A DNA stretch of 64,000 nt from Actinoplanes nipponensis (GCF_016862275.1 NZ_BOMQ01000052.1:1-64000); one strand, 5' to 3'; positions 35,301 through 43,855 are shown, numbered from the stretch's first letter. The notes: generated by a model from the sequence alone, not told the origin. Translations and numbers: made by a program.

Positions 35301-36854
35301 GTGGAGCGGCGACGGGAACGCCTGCGGTACCTGCGCGCGCTGAACCTGGCCGCGCCGGCCGGGATGGTCGCCGCGGCCACCGAGCGCCGGCTCGCCGGGG
35401 ACTGGCGGGGCGCGTGCACGGCCGCGCTCGTCGACGTGCCCTTCGACCTGCGCTCGGTCGCGTCGACGTACGGCGCCGCGCACGCCGCGCGCATCGAGGC
35501 CGAGCTGGCCGGTCTCGCCCCCGACCTGCTGCGCCGGTTCCTGCCCCGGGCCCAGGGCCGGCTGATCCCGCGGGCCACCGTGGTGCTGTCCCGCGCCGAC
35601 GAACCCTGCCGCGGCGCCCGCGCGGGCTCCCGCCGGGCCGGCCCGGTGCTCGTGGCCACCCTGCCCAGGAGCTGGCAGGTGGCCCGGCAGGGCATCACGC
35701 TGCAGGTGACCCACCGCCTGCCCGCCACGTTCCACGACCTGCCGGACTGGTGCTGGCACGCGGACGCCGTCGCCGACCGGCGCTGGGCGTACGGCGCCGG
35801 CCCGGACCGCCTGGCCTGGCACTTCGCCGACGGGTCGCCGTACCCCCAGGGCACCGTGACCCCCGCCGAGCAGGCGGCCGACCGCCCGGGCGAGGTCGAG
35901 CGGACCGCCGCGCTGCTGAGCGCCCACCGGCCGGTGCGGGCGTTCGAGGCGGCGGGCTTCACCGTCGACGAGTCGACGCCCCACCGCTACGGCCCGGACC
36001 TGCCCGCGCTGCTGACCCGGCTGGGCCCCGCGCTGCCGATGGCCCGGGCCGAGCTGCTCCGGCTCGTCCGCCGCTACCAGCAGGAGGAGTTCTCCGCGCT
36101 GTACGGCCAGATCGGCGTGGCCCGCCTGACCGTGCGCCGGCAGGGCCACTCCGCCCTCGCCGGCCCGTGGATGTTCGGGGTGCCCGCCCCGGTCGAGGCG
36201 GCGCTGCTGCGCTTCGGCGACCTCGGCCCGGAAGAGCTGCACCCGCTGGCCCACGAGGCCCTGTTCCCGGGCCGGACCCAGCGCCGGCGGACGCTGGTAC
36301 CGCACGCGCCGGAGGCGATCCGGGTCCGCTGCGGCACCGAGTGGCACACGGTGCTGGCCACCGGCGGGCAGCTGCGCACCCCGCACCACGACGACGCGGA
36401 GATCCGGCGCGAGTTCCTGCTGGCCGGCCTGGGCGGGCCGATCAGCGGCTGCGCCGCCGCGCTGCGGGGCTGGCGCACCGGCAGCCGGCCGATGGCCAAG
36501 GACGTCCGCAAGGACCGGCAGGCGCTGTTCGCCCTGGCGCTGCACGGCGACACCGACGGGCTGCTGGCCCGGCTGGCCGGCGGGCTCGATCCGGCGTTGC
36601 GCGGCCCGGGCGGCGGCACCCTGCTGCACTGGCTCGCCCACCTCGACCACGACCGCCTGCTGCCGGTGCTGCTCGGCGCCGGGCTGTCGACGGACGACCG
36701 CGACCACGAGGGCCGGACCCCGCTGCACGCCGCGGCCGAGTCGGCCGCCGAGGCCACGATGGCCGCCCTGGTCGCCGCCGGCGCCGACCCGGACGCCCGG
36801 GACCAGCGCGGCCGGACGCCGGCGACGGTGCTGGCGCAGGTACGCGCGCCGTAG
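35301..36854 (+). CDS. ankyrin-repeat protein with large unknown N-terminal region
   Basis: This 517-residue protein begins MERRRERLRYLRALNL. Its first ~400 residues match nothing I can name; the region is rich in Trp/His motifs (FHDLPDWCWHADAVADRRW). The last ~90 residues are ankyrin repeats: GTLLHWLAHLDHDRLLPVLL, then EGRTPLHAAAESAAEATMAAL and a final GADPDARDQRGRTP. It is probably a protein-protein interaction module. The GTG lies directly after tRNA-like element 1, with GGGAGGGGG as ribosome site. It is the first protein gene of the RNA-protein cassette that runs to 41798. Confidence 0.75.
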   Translation: MERRRERLRYLRALNLAAPAGMVAAATERRLAGDWRGACTAALVDVPFDLRSVASTYGAAHAARIEAELAGLAPDLLRRFLPRAQGRLIPRATVVLSRADEPCRGARAGSRRAGPVLVATLPRSWQVARQGITLQVTHRLPATFHDLPDWCWHADAVADRRWAYGAGPDRLAWHFADGSPYPQGTVTPAEQAADRPGEVERTAALLSAHRPVRAFEAAGFTVDESTPHRYGPDLPALLTRLGPALPMARAELLRLVRRYQQEEFSALYGQIGVARLTVRRQGHSALAGPWMFGVPAPVEAALLRFGDLGPEELHPLAHEALFPGRTQRRRTLVPHAPEAIRVRCGTEWHTVLATGGQLRTPHHDDAEIRREFLLAGLGGPISGCAAALRGWRTGSRPMAKDVRKDRQALFALALHGDTDGLLARLAGGLDPALRGPGGGTLLHWLAHLDHDRLLPVLLGAGLSTDDRDHEGRTPLHAAAESAAEATMAALVAAGADPDARDQRGRTPATVLAQVRAP

Positions 36855-36909
36855 CGCGGACCGCGGACGCCCCCGGGCGGGATGGCCGCGGTTGGCTATG
36901 CTTCCGCGC

Positions 36910-36987
36910 GGCGGGGCCGTAGCGCAGAGGTCGACGCACCCGCCCATCAAGCGGGGGGACGCCGGTTCGATTCCGGCCGGTCCCGCC
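36910..36987 (+). ncRNA. tRNA-like element 2 (anticodon loop without U33)
   Basis: This cloverleaf is a close copy of element 1: a 10-bp terminal helix (36910-36919/36978-36987, one G-U), UA, the same D arm and an identical T arm. Stem CCCGC/GCGGG closes the loop CCAUCAA; by position the anticodon would be AUC, but residue 33 is C instead of U, so ordinary decoding is unlikely. The variable loop is GGGAC. It ends 20 nt before the GTG of the zinc-knuckle/SDR gene, the same arrangement as element 1. Only the anticodon arm differs much between the two, which suggests that arm sets specificity. Confidence 0.7.
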
Positions 36988-37007
36988 CCGGGCCGGAGGG
37001 GGACGCG

Positions 37008-38333
37008 GTGCCGATCGACCGGACGCAGCTGGCGGCGTGCCTGGCCGTGCTCGAGCGGCTCGACGACCCCGACCTCGACGAGGCCAGCCGGCTGGAGCTG
37101 GAACGCGCGGTCACCGCCGCGGCCCGCACCGTCAAGCGGCGCGCCAAGGCCCGCCGCGCCGCGCAGACCCGGGCGGCGGACCGGGCCGTGCTGGCCGCCG
37201 CGACCCGCTTCCACACCGAGATCCCGCCGGCGGCGCCCGGGCCGGCTCCGGCCGCCGGTCCCGGCACGCTGCGGCGCGACCGGTTCTGCTACGTCTGCAA
37301 GGCGCGGTACCGGCGGGTCGACGCCGACTACCACATGCTCTGCCCGCCCTGCGCCGACGAGAACAGGGCCCGCCGGCATGCCCGCTGCGACCTGTCCGGG
37401 CGTACCGCCGTGGTCACCGGCGGGCGCGTGAAGATCGGCTTCCACACCGCGCTCAAGCTGCTCCGCGACGGCGCCGAGGTGCTGGTCACCACCCGGTTCC
37501 CCCGCGACGCCGCCCGCCGGTACGCGGCCGTGCCCGACTTCGGCGACTGGGCGCACCGGCTGTCCGTGCACGGGCTGGACCTGCTCGACCTGCGCGCCAC
37601 CCTGGACTTCGTGGCCACGGCCGGGCGGCGCTGGGCCGGGCTCGACATCCTGGTCAACAACGCCGCGCAGACGCTGTACCGGCCCGCGGCGTACCACCGG
37701 GAGGTGCGCGCGGCCGAGGCCGCCGCCCTGGCCGGGCCGGCCGCCCGCGTCGCGATCACCGCGGGCGGCCCGGCGCTGCCGTCCACCGCCGGCGACCCGC
37801 TGTTCCCGGCCGGGCAGCACGACGAGACCGGCCACCAGCTGGACCTGCGCGAGGTCAACTCGTGGGTGCTGCACGACGCCGAGGTCAGCCCGCACGAGTG
37901 GCTGCAGGTGCACGTCGTCAACGCGTTCGCGCCGTTCCTGCTGACCTCCCGGCTGCGCCCGCTGCTGGCCGCCAGCCGGCACCCGCAGCGGCACGTCGTG
38001 CAGGTGTCGGCGATGGAGGGCAGCTTCTCGCGGCGGGGCAAGACCGTGCGGCACCCGCACACCAACATGGCCAAGGCGTCGCTGAACATGCTGGTGCGCA
38101 CGGTCGCCCCCGACTACGCCCGGGACGGCATCCACATGAACAGCGTCGACACCGGCTGGGTCACCGACGAGCGCCCGCACCCGGGCAAGTCCGCCCAGCG
38201 CGCGGCGGGCTTCCGGCCGCCGCTGGACGTCGTGGACGGCGCCGCCCGGGTGTACGACCCGATCGTGCGCGGCCTGGGCGGCGAACCGGTGAGCGGCCAG
38301 TTCCTCAAGGACTACCGGAGCGTGCCCTGGTGA
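37008..38333 (+). CDS. zinc-knuckle protein fused to a short-chain dehydrogenase-like domain
   Basis: This 441-residue protein has a helical basic N-terminus (VKRRAKARRAAQTRAADRA), a four-cysteine zinc site (Cys94, Cys97, Cys112, Cys115: CYVCK and CPPC), and an SDR Rossmann domain from about 129. TGGRVKIG (137-144) and NNAA (217-220) are present, and Ser334 and Lys356 are in place, but the active-site tyrosine of YxxxK is Thr352 (TNMAK). It may bind NAD(P) without usual dehydrogenase chemistry. The basic arm plus zinc site could bind RNA, which is inference. GTG follows tRNA-like element 2; the end overlaps the LRR gene by 4 bp. Confidence 0.82.
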   Translation: MPIDRTQLAACLAVLERLDDPDLDEASRLELERAVTAAARTVKRRAKARRAAQTRAADRAVLAAATRFHTEIPPAAPGPAPAAGPGTLRRDRFCYVCKARYRRVDADYHMLCPPCADENRARRHARCDLSGRTAVVTGGRVKIGFHTALKLLRDGAEVLVTTRFPRDAARRYAAVPDFGDWAHRLSVHGLDLLDLRATLDFVATAGRRWAGLDILVNNAAQTLYRPAAYHREVRAAEAAALAGPAARVAITAGGPALPSTAGDPLFPAGQHDETGHQLDLREVNSWVLHDAEVSPHEWLQVHVVNAFAPFLLTSRLRPLLAASRHPQRHVVQVSAMEGSFSRRGKTVRHPHTNMAKASLNMLVRTVAPDYARDGIHMNSVDTGWVTDERPHPGKSAQRAAGFRPPLDVVDGAARVYDPIVRGLGGEPVSGQFLKDYRSVPW

Positions 38334-39466
38334 CCGAACCGAACCCGGTGCGCTGCCCGGCCCTCGCCGGCCCGGACGCCGGCCCACCCGGCCCGGCCGA
38401 CCTCGCGCCGCTGCTGGCCCGCCTGGCCACCACGGCCGCGGTGGCCCGGCCCGAGCGGTTCCCGCGCGGGACGGTGCAGCCCGACGGCCGGCTCGACCTG
38501 TGCAAGCAGGCGCTGGGCCCGGACCAGGCGGCCCGGGTGGTCGCGGCGGCGGTCGGCTCCCCGCTGGTTCGCCACCTCCTGCTGGGCACCAACGGCCTGG
38601 GCACCGAGGGCGCCCGGGCGGTCGCCGGCGCCCTGCGGCCCGGGCACCACGTCGAGACGCTCTACCTGGGCTGCAACCGGATCGGCCCGGAGGGCGTGGA
38701 CGCGCTGGCCGCCCGGCTGGCCGACGACGACACCGTGCGGGCGTTGTGGCTCAAACGCAACCCGGTCGGCGACGACGGCGTGGCCCGGCTGGCCGCGGCC
38801 CTGCGGCGCAACGCCACCGTCCGCACCCTGGACCTGGTCAACGTCGGCCTGACCGTCCGCGGGCTGACCGCGCTGGCCGGCGCGCTGGCCGCCCGCCCGG
38901 CCCGGCTGCAGCGGCTCTTCCTCGGCGGCAACGGCTTCGGGCCCGAGGTGGCGCCGGCGCTGGGCACGCTGATCCACGCGGCCGGGGTCCGCGAGATCTC
39001 CCTGGCCGCCAACCACCTCGGCGACGCCGGGGCGGCCGCGCTGGCGGAGCTGGCCGAGGGCGTGCCGCTGACCCTCGGGCTCGGCGGCAACGGCCTGACC
39101 CCCGTGGGGGCGGGCGCGCTGGCCGGCCGCCTGGGCGCGTGGACGGCCCTGGATCTGGCCCGGCCGCCGTCGCAGCGCGCGCTCGGCGCGCACGGCAACG
39201 TGGTCGGCGACGAGGGCGCGTACGCGCTGGCCGACGCGCTCGGCCGGGCCCGGCTGCGGCGGCTGGACCTGCGGCGGACGGAGATCGGCGGGCGCGGCGC
39301 CCGGCGGCTGGTGGCGGCGGTGGAGGGGCATCCGACGATGGCGTACCTGGGGCTCAACGGCGGGGTGCCGCGCCGGCAACGGCGCCGGGCGGCGGAGCTG
39401 CTCGCCGGGCAGCCGGCGCCGGTGGCGCACGAGGACGTGCGGGCGATCGCGAGCGTCTACCGGTGA
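38330..39466 (+). CDS. leucine-rich-repeat protein (ribonuclease-inhibitor type)
   Basis: This 378-residue protein has an N-terminal leader of about 75 residues, then repeats of ~28 residues in the RNase-inhibitor style: LGTNGLGTEGARAVAGAL, LGCNRIGPEGVDALAARL, LKRNPVGDDGVARLAAAL, and LAANHLGDAGAAALAEL. Such curved repeats bind proteins. No signal peptide is seen, so it acts in the cytoplasm. It overlaps its neighbours by 4 bp on both sides and belongs with the MoxR/VWA pair. Confidence 0.88.
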   Translation: MTEPNPVRCPALAGPDAGPPGPADLAPLLARLATTAAVARPERFPRGTVQPDGRLDLCKQALGPDQAARVVAAAVGSPLVRHLLLGTNGLGTEGARAVAGALRPGHHVETLYLGCNRIGPEGVDALAARLADDDTVRALWLKRNPVGDDGVARLAAALRRNATVRTLDLVNVGLTVRGLTALAGALAARPARLQRLFLGGNGFGPEVAPALGTLIHAAGVREISLAANHLGDAGAAALAELAEGVPLTLGLGGNGLTPVGAGALAGRLGAWTALDLARPPSQRALGAHGNVVGDEGAYALADALGRARLRRLDLRRTEIGGRGARRLVAAVEGHPTMAYLGLNGGVPRRQRRRAAELLAGQPAPVAHEDVRAIASVYR

Positions 39467-40632
39467 CCGCCCTCGACGCCGCCGACCGGCTGGTCGCGGC
39501 GACCCGGGCCGGGCGGCTCGAGCCCACCGAGGAGCCGCGGGCCGAGGCGCTCGCCCTGGCCGTCGCCGCGAACCTGCCCGTGCTGATCTGGGGCGAGCCG
39601 GGCATCGGCAAGTCGGCCACGCTGCTGCAGCTGGCGGCCGGGCTGGGCCTGCCGATGGAGACGGTCATCGCCAGCGTGCACGAGCCGTCGGACTTCGCCG
39701 GGCTGCCCATCGTCGGTGACTCCCCCGCCACCGACGGCGTGCCGATGGCCCCGCCGGACTGGGCGGTGCGCCTGGCCCGTACCGGATCGGGCCTGATCTT
39801 CTTCGACGAGCTGTCCTCGGCGCCGCCGGCCGTGCAGGCCGCCCTGCTGCGGGTCGTCCTGGAACGCCGGGTGGGCAGCCTGCGCCTGCCGGAGCCGATC
39901 CGGATCGTGGCCGCCGCCAACCCGCCGGCCAGCGCCGCCGACGGCTGGCACCTGGCGCCGCCGCTGGCCAACCGCTTCGTGCACCTGCCGTGGGCCCACG
40001 ACCCGCGCACGGTCGCCCGCGGCCTGGCCGGCACCTGGCCGGCGGTCACCGTGCCGGTGGTCCGGCCGGAACGCGCCGGGGCCGCCCTGGCCCGGGCCCG
40101 CGGGGCCCTGGCCGGCTTCCTGACCGCCCGCCCCGGGCTCACCCACCACCTGCCGGCGGACGCGGAGAGCCGCGGCGGGGCCTGGCCGTCGCCGCGGACC
40201 TGGGAGATGGTGCTGCGGCTGCTGACGTTCCACTACAGCGCCCGGACCGGCCGGGAGGCGCTGGCCCTCGCCGTCGCCGGCGCGGTGGGCCCCGGCGCCG
40301 GGCTGGAGTTCGTCACGTACCTGGAGAACCTCGACCTGCCGGACCCCGAGCGGGTGCTGGCCGACCCGGCGGCGTTCACGCTGCCCGAGCGCGGCGACCG
40401 GCAGCTGGCGTTCCTCACCGCGGTGATCTCGGCGGTGCGCGCGGACGTCACCCGCCCGCGGTGGGAGGCCGGCTGGGTGGTGCTGGAGAAGGCCGTCGCG
40501 GCCGGCGTGCCCGACGTGGCCGCCCGCGCGGCGGCCGACCTGGCCGCGCTGCGCGAGCCGGGCTGGCCGGTGCCGGCCACTGTGGAGGCCTTCGCCGAGG
40601 TGCTGTCGCTGTCCGGCCTGCTGCCCGGGTGA
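39463..40632 (+). CDS. MoxR-family AAA+ ATPase
   Basis: This 389-residue ATPase has Walker A GEPGIGKSA (44-52), Walker B LIFFDELSS (Asp115, Glu116), and sensor 1 Asn153 (AAANPP). MoxR ATPases act as chaperone-like remodelling machines with a VWA partner, as in RavA-ViaA. The partner gene follows with a 4-bp overlap. The target is unknown; the LRR and ankyrin proteins could recruit it. Confidence 0.92.
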   Translation: MTALDAADRLVAATRAGRLEPTEEPRAEALALAVAANLPVLIWGEPGIGKSATLLQLAAGLGLPMETVIASVHEPSDFAGLPIVGDSPATDGVPMAPPDWAVRLARTGSGLIFFDELSSAPPAVQAALLRVVLERRVGSLRLPEPIRIVAAANPPASAADGWHLAPPLANRFVHLPWAHDPRTVARGLAGTWPAVTVPVVRPERAGAALARARGALAGFLTARPGLTHHLPADAESRGGAWPSPRTWEMVLRLLTFHYSARTGREALALAVAGAVGPGAGLEFVTYLENLDLPDPERVLADPAAFTLPERGDRQLAFLTAVISAVRADVTRPRWEAGWVVLEKAVAAGVPDVAARAAADLAALREPGWPVPATVEAFAEVLSLSGLLPG

Positions 40633-41798
40633 GCGGCGCCCTGGACCGGACCCGGCTGCTGGCGGCCCGCTACCGGGCGGCGCAGGACCGGCCGTACCTG
40701 GCGACGGCGCTGTTCAGCCTGACCGTGGTGGAGTCGCCGCACGTTGCCACGATGGGCGTGGACCGGCGGTGGCGCTGCCACGTGTCGCCCGCGTTCGTGG
40801 CCCGCACGCCGGTGCCCCAGCTGGCCGCGGTCTGGATCCACGAGGTCGCCCACCTGCTGCGGGACCATCACGGCCGGGCGGACCGGCTGCCGGCCGGCGC
40901 CACGCCCGACCATCTGCGGATCAACGTGGCCCAGGACTGCGAGATCAACGACGACCTGCTGGCCGACCGGCTGCCGCTGCCGGCCGACCGGGTCGAGCCG
41001 GCCACCTACGGCCTGCCCGCGGGCCTGCTGTTCGAGCAGTACCTGACGTTGCTGCCGCCGGAGGTGCGGGCCCGGTCCGACTGCGGCTGCGGCGCGCACG
41101 GCGCCGAGCGGCCGTGGGAACGCGACGGGGCCGGCGGCGTCAGCCCGGCCGAGGCCGAGGCGATCCGGCGGGACACCGCCCGGCAGATCCTCGGCCGGGG
41201 CGACGTGCCGGCCGGCTGGCGGCGCTGGGCCGGCCGGACCCTCGAGCCGCGGGTGGACTGGCGGCGGCAGCTCAGCGGCGCGGTCCGGGAGGCGCTGGCC
41301 TGGGCCGGCGGGGCGGTGGACTACACGTACGCGCGGCCGTCGCGGCGCTCGGCGGCGCTGCGCGGGGTGGTCCTGCCCCGCCTGCGCCGCCCGGTGCCGC
41401 GGGTGGCGATCGTGGTGGACACCTCGGGGTCGATGGGTGAGCCGGAGCTGGCGGCGGCGCTGGCCGAGGTGGCCGGGGTGCTGCGCGTGGTCGGCGTCGG
41501 CGGCAACCGGACCACCGTGCTGTCCTGCGACGCGGCCGTGCACGTGGCCCGGGCGGTCTACACGGTCGGCGAGGTGCGGCTCTCCGGCGGCGGCGGCACG
41601 GACATGCGGGTGGGCGTCGCCGAGGCGCTGAAGTACCGGCCCCAGGTGGTGATCGTGCTGACCGACGGCCTCACCCCGTGGCCCGACACGCCCCCGGAGT
41701 CGGCCCGGCTGATCGCCGCGCTGATCGGCCCGGCCGCGCCCCGGCCGCCGGACTGGATCACGACCGTGGCCGTGGACGGACCGGTCAGCGGGCGGTGA
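40629..41798 (+). CDS. VWA-domain protein with N-terminal HExxH metallopeptidase-like domain
   Basis: This 389-residue protein has HEVAH at 71-75 in a DUF2201-type N-terminal domain, a cysteine cluster DCGCG near 151-155, and a C-terminal VWA-like domain with an intact metal site: DTSGS (264-268), Thr324 (GGGTDM) and Asp346 (LTDG). It is the expected partner of the MoxR ATPase. The HExxH suggests a zinc peptidase-like site that could be delivered by the ATPase. The 3' end overlaps the convergent deaminase gene by 14 bp. Confidence 0.9.
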   Translation: MSGALDRTRLLAARYRAAQDRPYLATALFSLTVVESPHVATMGVDRRWRCHVSPAFVARTPVPQLAAVWIHEVAHLLRDHHGRADRLPAGATPDHLRINVAQDCEINDDLLADRLPLPADRVEPATYGLPAGLLFEQYLTLLPPEVRARSDCGCGAHGAERPWERDGAGGVSPAEAEAIRRDTARQILGRGDVPAGWRRWAGRTLEPRVDWRRQLSGAVREALAWAGGAVDYTYARPSRRSAALRGVVLPRLRRPVPRVAIVVDTSGSMGEPELAAALAEVAGVLRVVGVGGNRTTVLSCDAAVHVARAVYTVGEVRLSGGGGTDMRVGVAEALKYRPQVVIVLTDGLTPWPDTPPESARLIAALIGPAAPRPPDWITTVAVDGPVSGR

Positions 41799-42288
41799 CC
41801 TGCTCGTACAGCCGGAACGGCGCGGCCGCGTCGGCCCCGGTGCGTCCGGCGCGGGCGATGCCCGGCAGCACCTGGGTGACGGCGTCGATGAGCCGGGCCG
41901 TGGTGTCCGGGTCGGGGTCGACGGACGCCGCGACCAGCGCCTTGTCGGCCGCGTAGACGATCTCGCGGATCCCGGCCGCGGCGGCGACCAGCCGGCAGAT
42001 CGCGCAGGGCTCGCAGTTGGCGTAGACGACGGCGCCGGACAGGTCGGCCGTGCCGAGCCGGCGGGTGGCGTCCCGGACGGCGGCGACCTCGCCGTGCCCG
42101 GACGGGTCGTGGTCGTCCAGCAGGGTGTTGACGCCGCCGCCGAGCACGACCCCGTCGCGGACGACCAGCGCCGCGAAGGGCAGCCGGCCGGCGGCGGCCC
42201 GGGCCAGGGCCAGCTCGACGGCGCGGGCCAGCGCCGTGCTCTCGTCGAGCCGGGCGCCGATCAGGGATTCGACATCGACCGTCGTCAT
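41785..42288 (-). CDS. nucleoside/guanine deaminase-like cytidine deaminase superfamily protein
   Basis: This 167-residue protein has the zinc and catalytic motifs HGEVAA and CEPCAIC of the CMP/dCMP/guanine deaminase group. The motif spacing fits nucleoside deaminases of the guanine deaminase type rather than cytidine deaminase proper. It would hydrolyse an amino group from a purine or pyrimidine base. It overlaps the VWA gene by 14 bp but on the opposite strand, so it is probably not part of that cassette. Confidence 0.85.
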   Translation of the reverse strand: MTTVDVESLIGARLDESTALARAVELALARAAAGRLPFAALVVRDGVVLGGGVNTLLDDHDPSGHGEVAAVRDATRRLGTADLSGAVVYANCEPCAICRLVAAAAGIREIVYAADKALVAASVDPDPDTTARLIDAVTQVLPGIARAGRTGADAAAPFRLYEQVTAR

Positions 42289-42306
42289 GCCCCGACTGTA
42301 GAACGG

Positions 42307-42873
42307 TCAGCGGCGTCGCGGTGGCCCCGGGAACACCGCCTCGGTGATCGTGGCCACGCCGACGAGGCGCTGCCGCTCATGCATGGTGATCCGGTCGCCG
42401 GGGGTCAGGTGGTGCCAGCGGGCCGCGGTCAGCGGGGCCAGCCGGACCGGGCCGGCCCCGCCGGGCGGCAGGTCCTCGGCGAACTCGACCCAGATCAGCG
42501 CCACGGCCGGGTCCGGCGCCCCGGCCGGGGTGACCAGGCCGATGTCCCACAGGGGACGCACCCGCCCGGCGCCCGGCACCGGCTCGCGCCGGGCCCCGGG
42601 GAGCAGCCGCAGCTCGGCCCGGATGACGCCGTGCAGCACCTCCCGGCGCCGCCACGCGCACCAGGCGGCGCTGCGCTCCAGGCCCAGCCGGTGCGCGGCC
42701 TCCTCGAGGTGCTGGAAGAAGGACGTCGTCGCCGGATAGTCGTCGCCCCGGTCGAGCAGCACGTCGAGGGCGAGCGCCCACTCCCGCTGGGCCAGGCACT
42801 CGTCGAGGTCGGCCCGGGGCAGCCCGGCGGGCAGCTCGCCCGCCGCCTGGCGCAGGAGATCGGGCACATCCAC
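42307..42873 (-). CDS. unknown protein with C-terminal beta-barrel-like region
   Basis: This protein of about 188 residues starts VDVPDLLRQAAGELP (GTG). The first ~95 residues are helical (DLDECLAQREWALALDVLL, then FFQHLEEAAHRLGLERSAAW). The last ~60 residues (VRLAPLTAARWHHLTPGDRI and VGVATITEAVFPG) resemble a small EF-Tu-like barrel found at the end of many unknown or immunity-type proteins. I do not assign a function. The open frame extends far upstream, but that part overlaps other genes and is a shadow. Confidence 0.65.
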   Translation of the reverse strand: MDVPDLLRQAAGELPAGLPRADLDECLAQREWALALDVLLDRGDDYPATTSFFQHLEEAAHRLGLERSAAWCAWRRREVLHGVIRAELRLLPGARREPVPGAGRVRPLWDIGLVTPAGAPDPAVALIWVEFAEDLPPGGAGPVRLAPLTAARWHHLTPGDRITMHERQRLVGVATITEAVFPGPPRRR

Positions 42874-42932
42874 GCCAGCGATTGTGCCGCCCCGGCGATC
42901 CGCGCGCGCCGCGCACCCGGGCCGGGTGCCGG

Positions 42933-43373
42933 CTACCGGACCGCGACGATGTCCGACACGACCGCGGGCCGGGTGGACGGGTGGTCCACCGCGCCGCCGG
43001 TGAGCTGGCTGATGACCCCGTCGATGAGGTCGGCCACGGCGGCGTAGCCCTCCGCCGACGCGGCCAGGTTCCAGGGCAGGACCACGCCCACCGCTCCGCG
43101 GGGCGTCTCCACGGTCAGCCGGCGCAGCGCCGACCCGGCCGGCGGGGGCGACGCCGGCCCGGCCGGGAAACCGGCCTGCTCCAGTCCGCGCCACAGGGCC
43201 CGCACCGCGGCGGGCGGGATCCGGCCGGTCCAGGACCGCGGCCCGGGCGACACCGGGAAGTGGTGGTCCAGCCGGGTCACGCCGTCCGGCTCGATCACCA
43301 GCTCGCTGCGGCCCCAGGGGTCGCCCGGGTCGTGCTCGTTGCCGACGCTGTAGCGGTAGCGGCGTTCCGTCAT
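42933..43373 (-). CDS. unknown 146-residue protein
   Basis: The product begins MTERRYRYSVGNEHDPGDPW and has no membrane segment. A conserved-looking core reads RIPPAAVRALWRGLEQAGFP, followed by a mostly beta segment (RRLTVETPRGAVGVVLPW). I do not recognise a family. Its ATG overlaps the stop of the upstream membrane protein by 4 bp, so it is translated as part of a minus-strand operon with that gene and the HEAT-repeat gene. Confidence 0.65.
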   Translation of the reverse strand: MTERRYRYSVGNEHDPGDPWGRSELVIEPDGVTRLDHHFPVSPGPRSWTGRIPPAAVRALWRGLEQAGFPAGPASPPPAGSALRRLTVETPRGAVGVVLPWNLAASAEGYAAVADLIDGVISQLTGGAVDHPSTRPAVVSDIVAVR

Positions 43374-43855
43374 GTCCCATCCCATCGGGCTCGCCGGAAA
43401 GAAATGCCCAGGGCGGCCGCGGCCAACGCCGCGGCCAGCGCCGGCCCGAGGATCCACCCGGCACCGGTACGCCCGGCCCAGACGCCCAGGCCGGCGAGCG
43501 CGACCGCGTTGCCGAGCGCCGCCACCCCGAGGTGAGCATAGTTCTGGCTCAACAACGCCAGGCAGCCCGCGCCGAGCGCCACCGCACCACCGAGGACCGC
43601 CGCCGCCCCGACTGCGACGTCGGAGCCCAGGACGGCGGACCCCGCCACTGCGGCGGCGCCGCCCAGCCCGGTGACCGTCGCGCCGAACAACAGGGCGTCG
43701 GCGCGCAGCAGCGCCACGCCGGCCAGGACGATCCCGGTCCCCACGGCGAAGAGCGAGACTCGCAGCAGATCCCCGCCCGCGCTCTGGACGGCGACCCCGT
43801 AGAGCAGCGCGGCGCCGAGCACCATGACCGCGGCCGCCATCGGACGCCTACTCAT
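43370..43855 (-). CDS. unknown multi-pass membrane protein
   Basis: This 161-residue protein is almost entirely hydrophobic with about five to six membrane segments and ends with a basic tail (SFRRARWDGT). No family is recognised. It overlaps the HEAT-repeat gene by 8 bp and the next gene by 4 bp, so the three are one operon. Confidence 0.7.
   Translation of the reverse strand: MSRRPMAAAVMVLGAALLYGVAVQSAGGDLLRVSLFAVGTGIVLAGVALLRADALLFGATVTGLGGAAAVAGSAVLGSDVAVGAAAVLGGAVALGAGCLALLSQNYAHLGVAALGNAVALAGLGVWAGRTGAGWILGPALAAALAAAALGISFRRARWDGT

Noticed and set aside
33714-38387. A 1,557-codon open frame on the minus strand
   Set aside because: It runs antisense through zwf, the tRNA-like elements, the ankyrin gene and the SDR gene, which all have clear domains. 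The product is a Gly/Arg/Val/Gln mix without motifs, typical of shadows in very GC-rich DNA.
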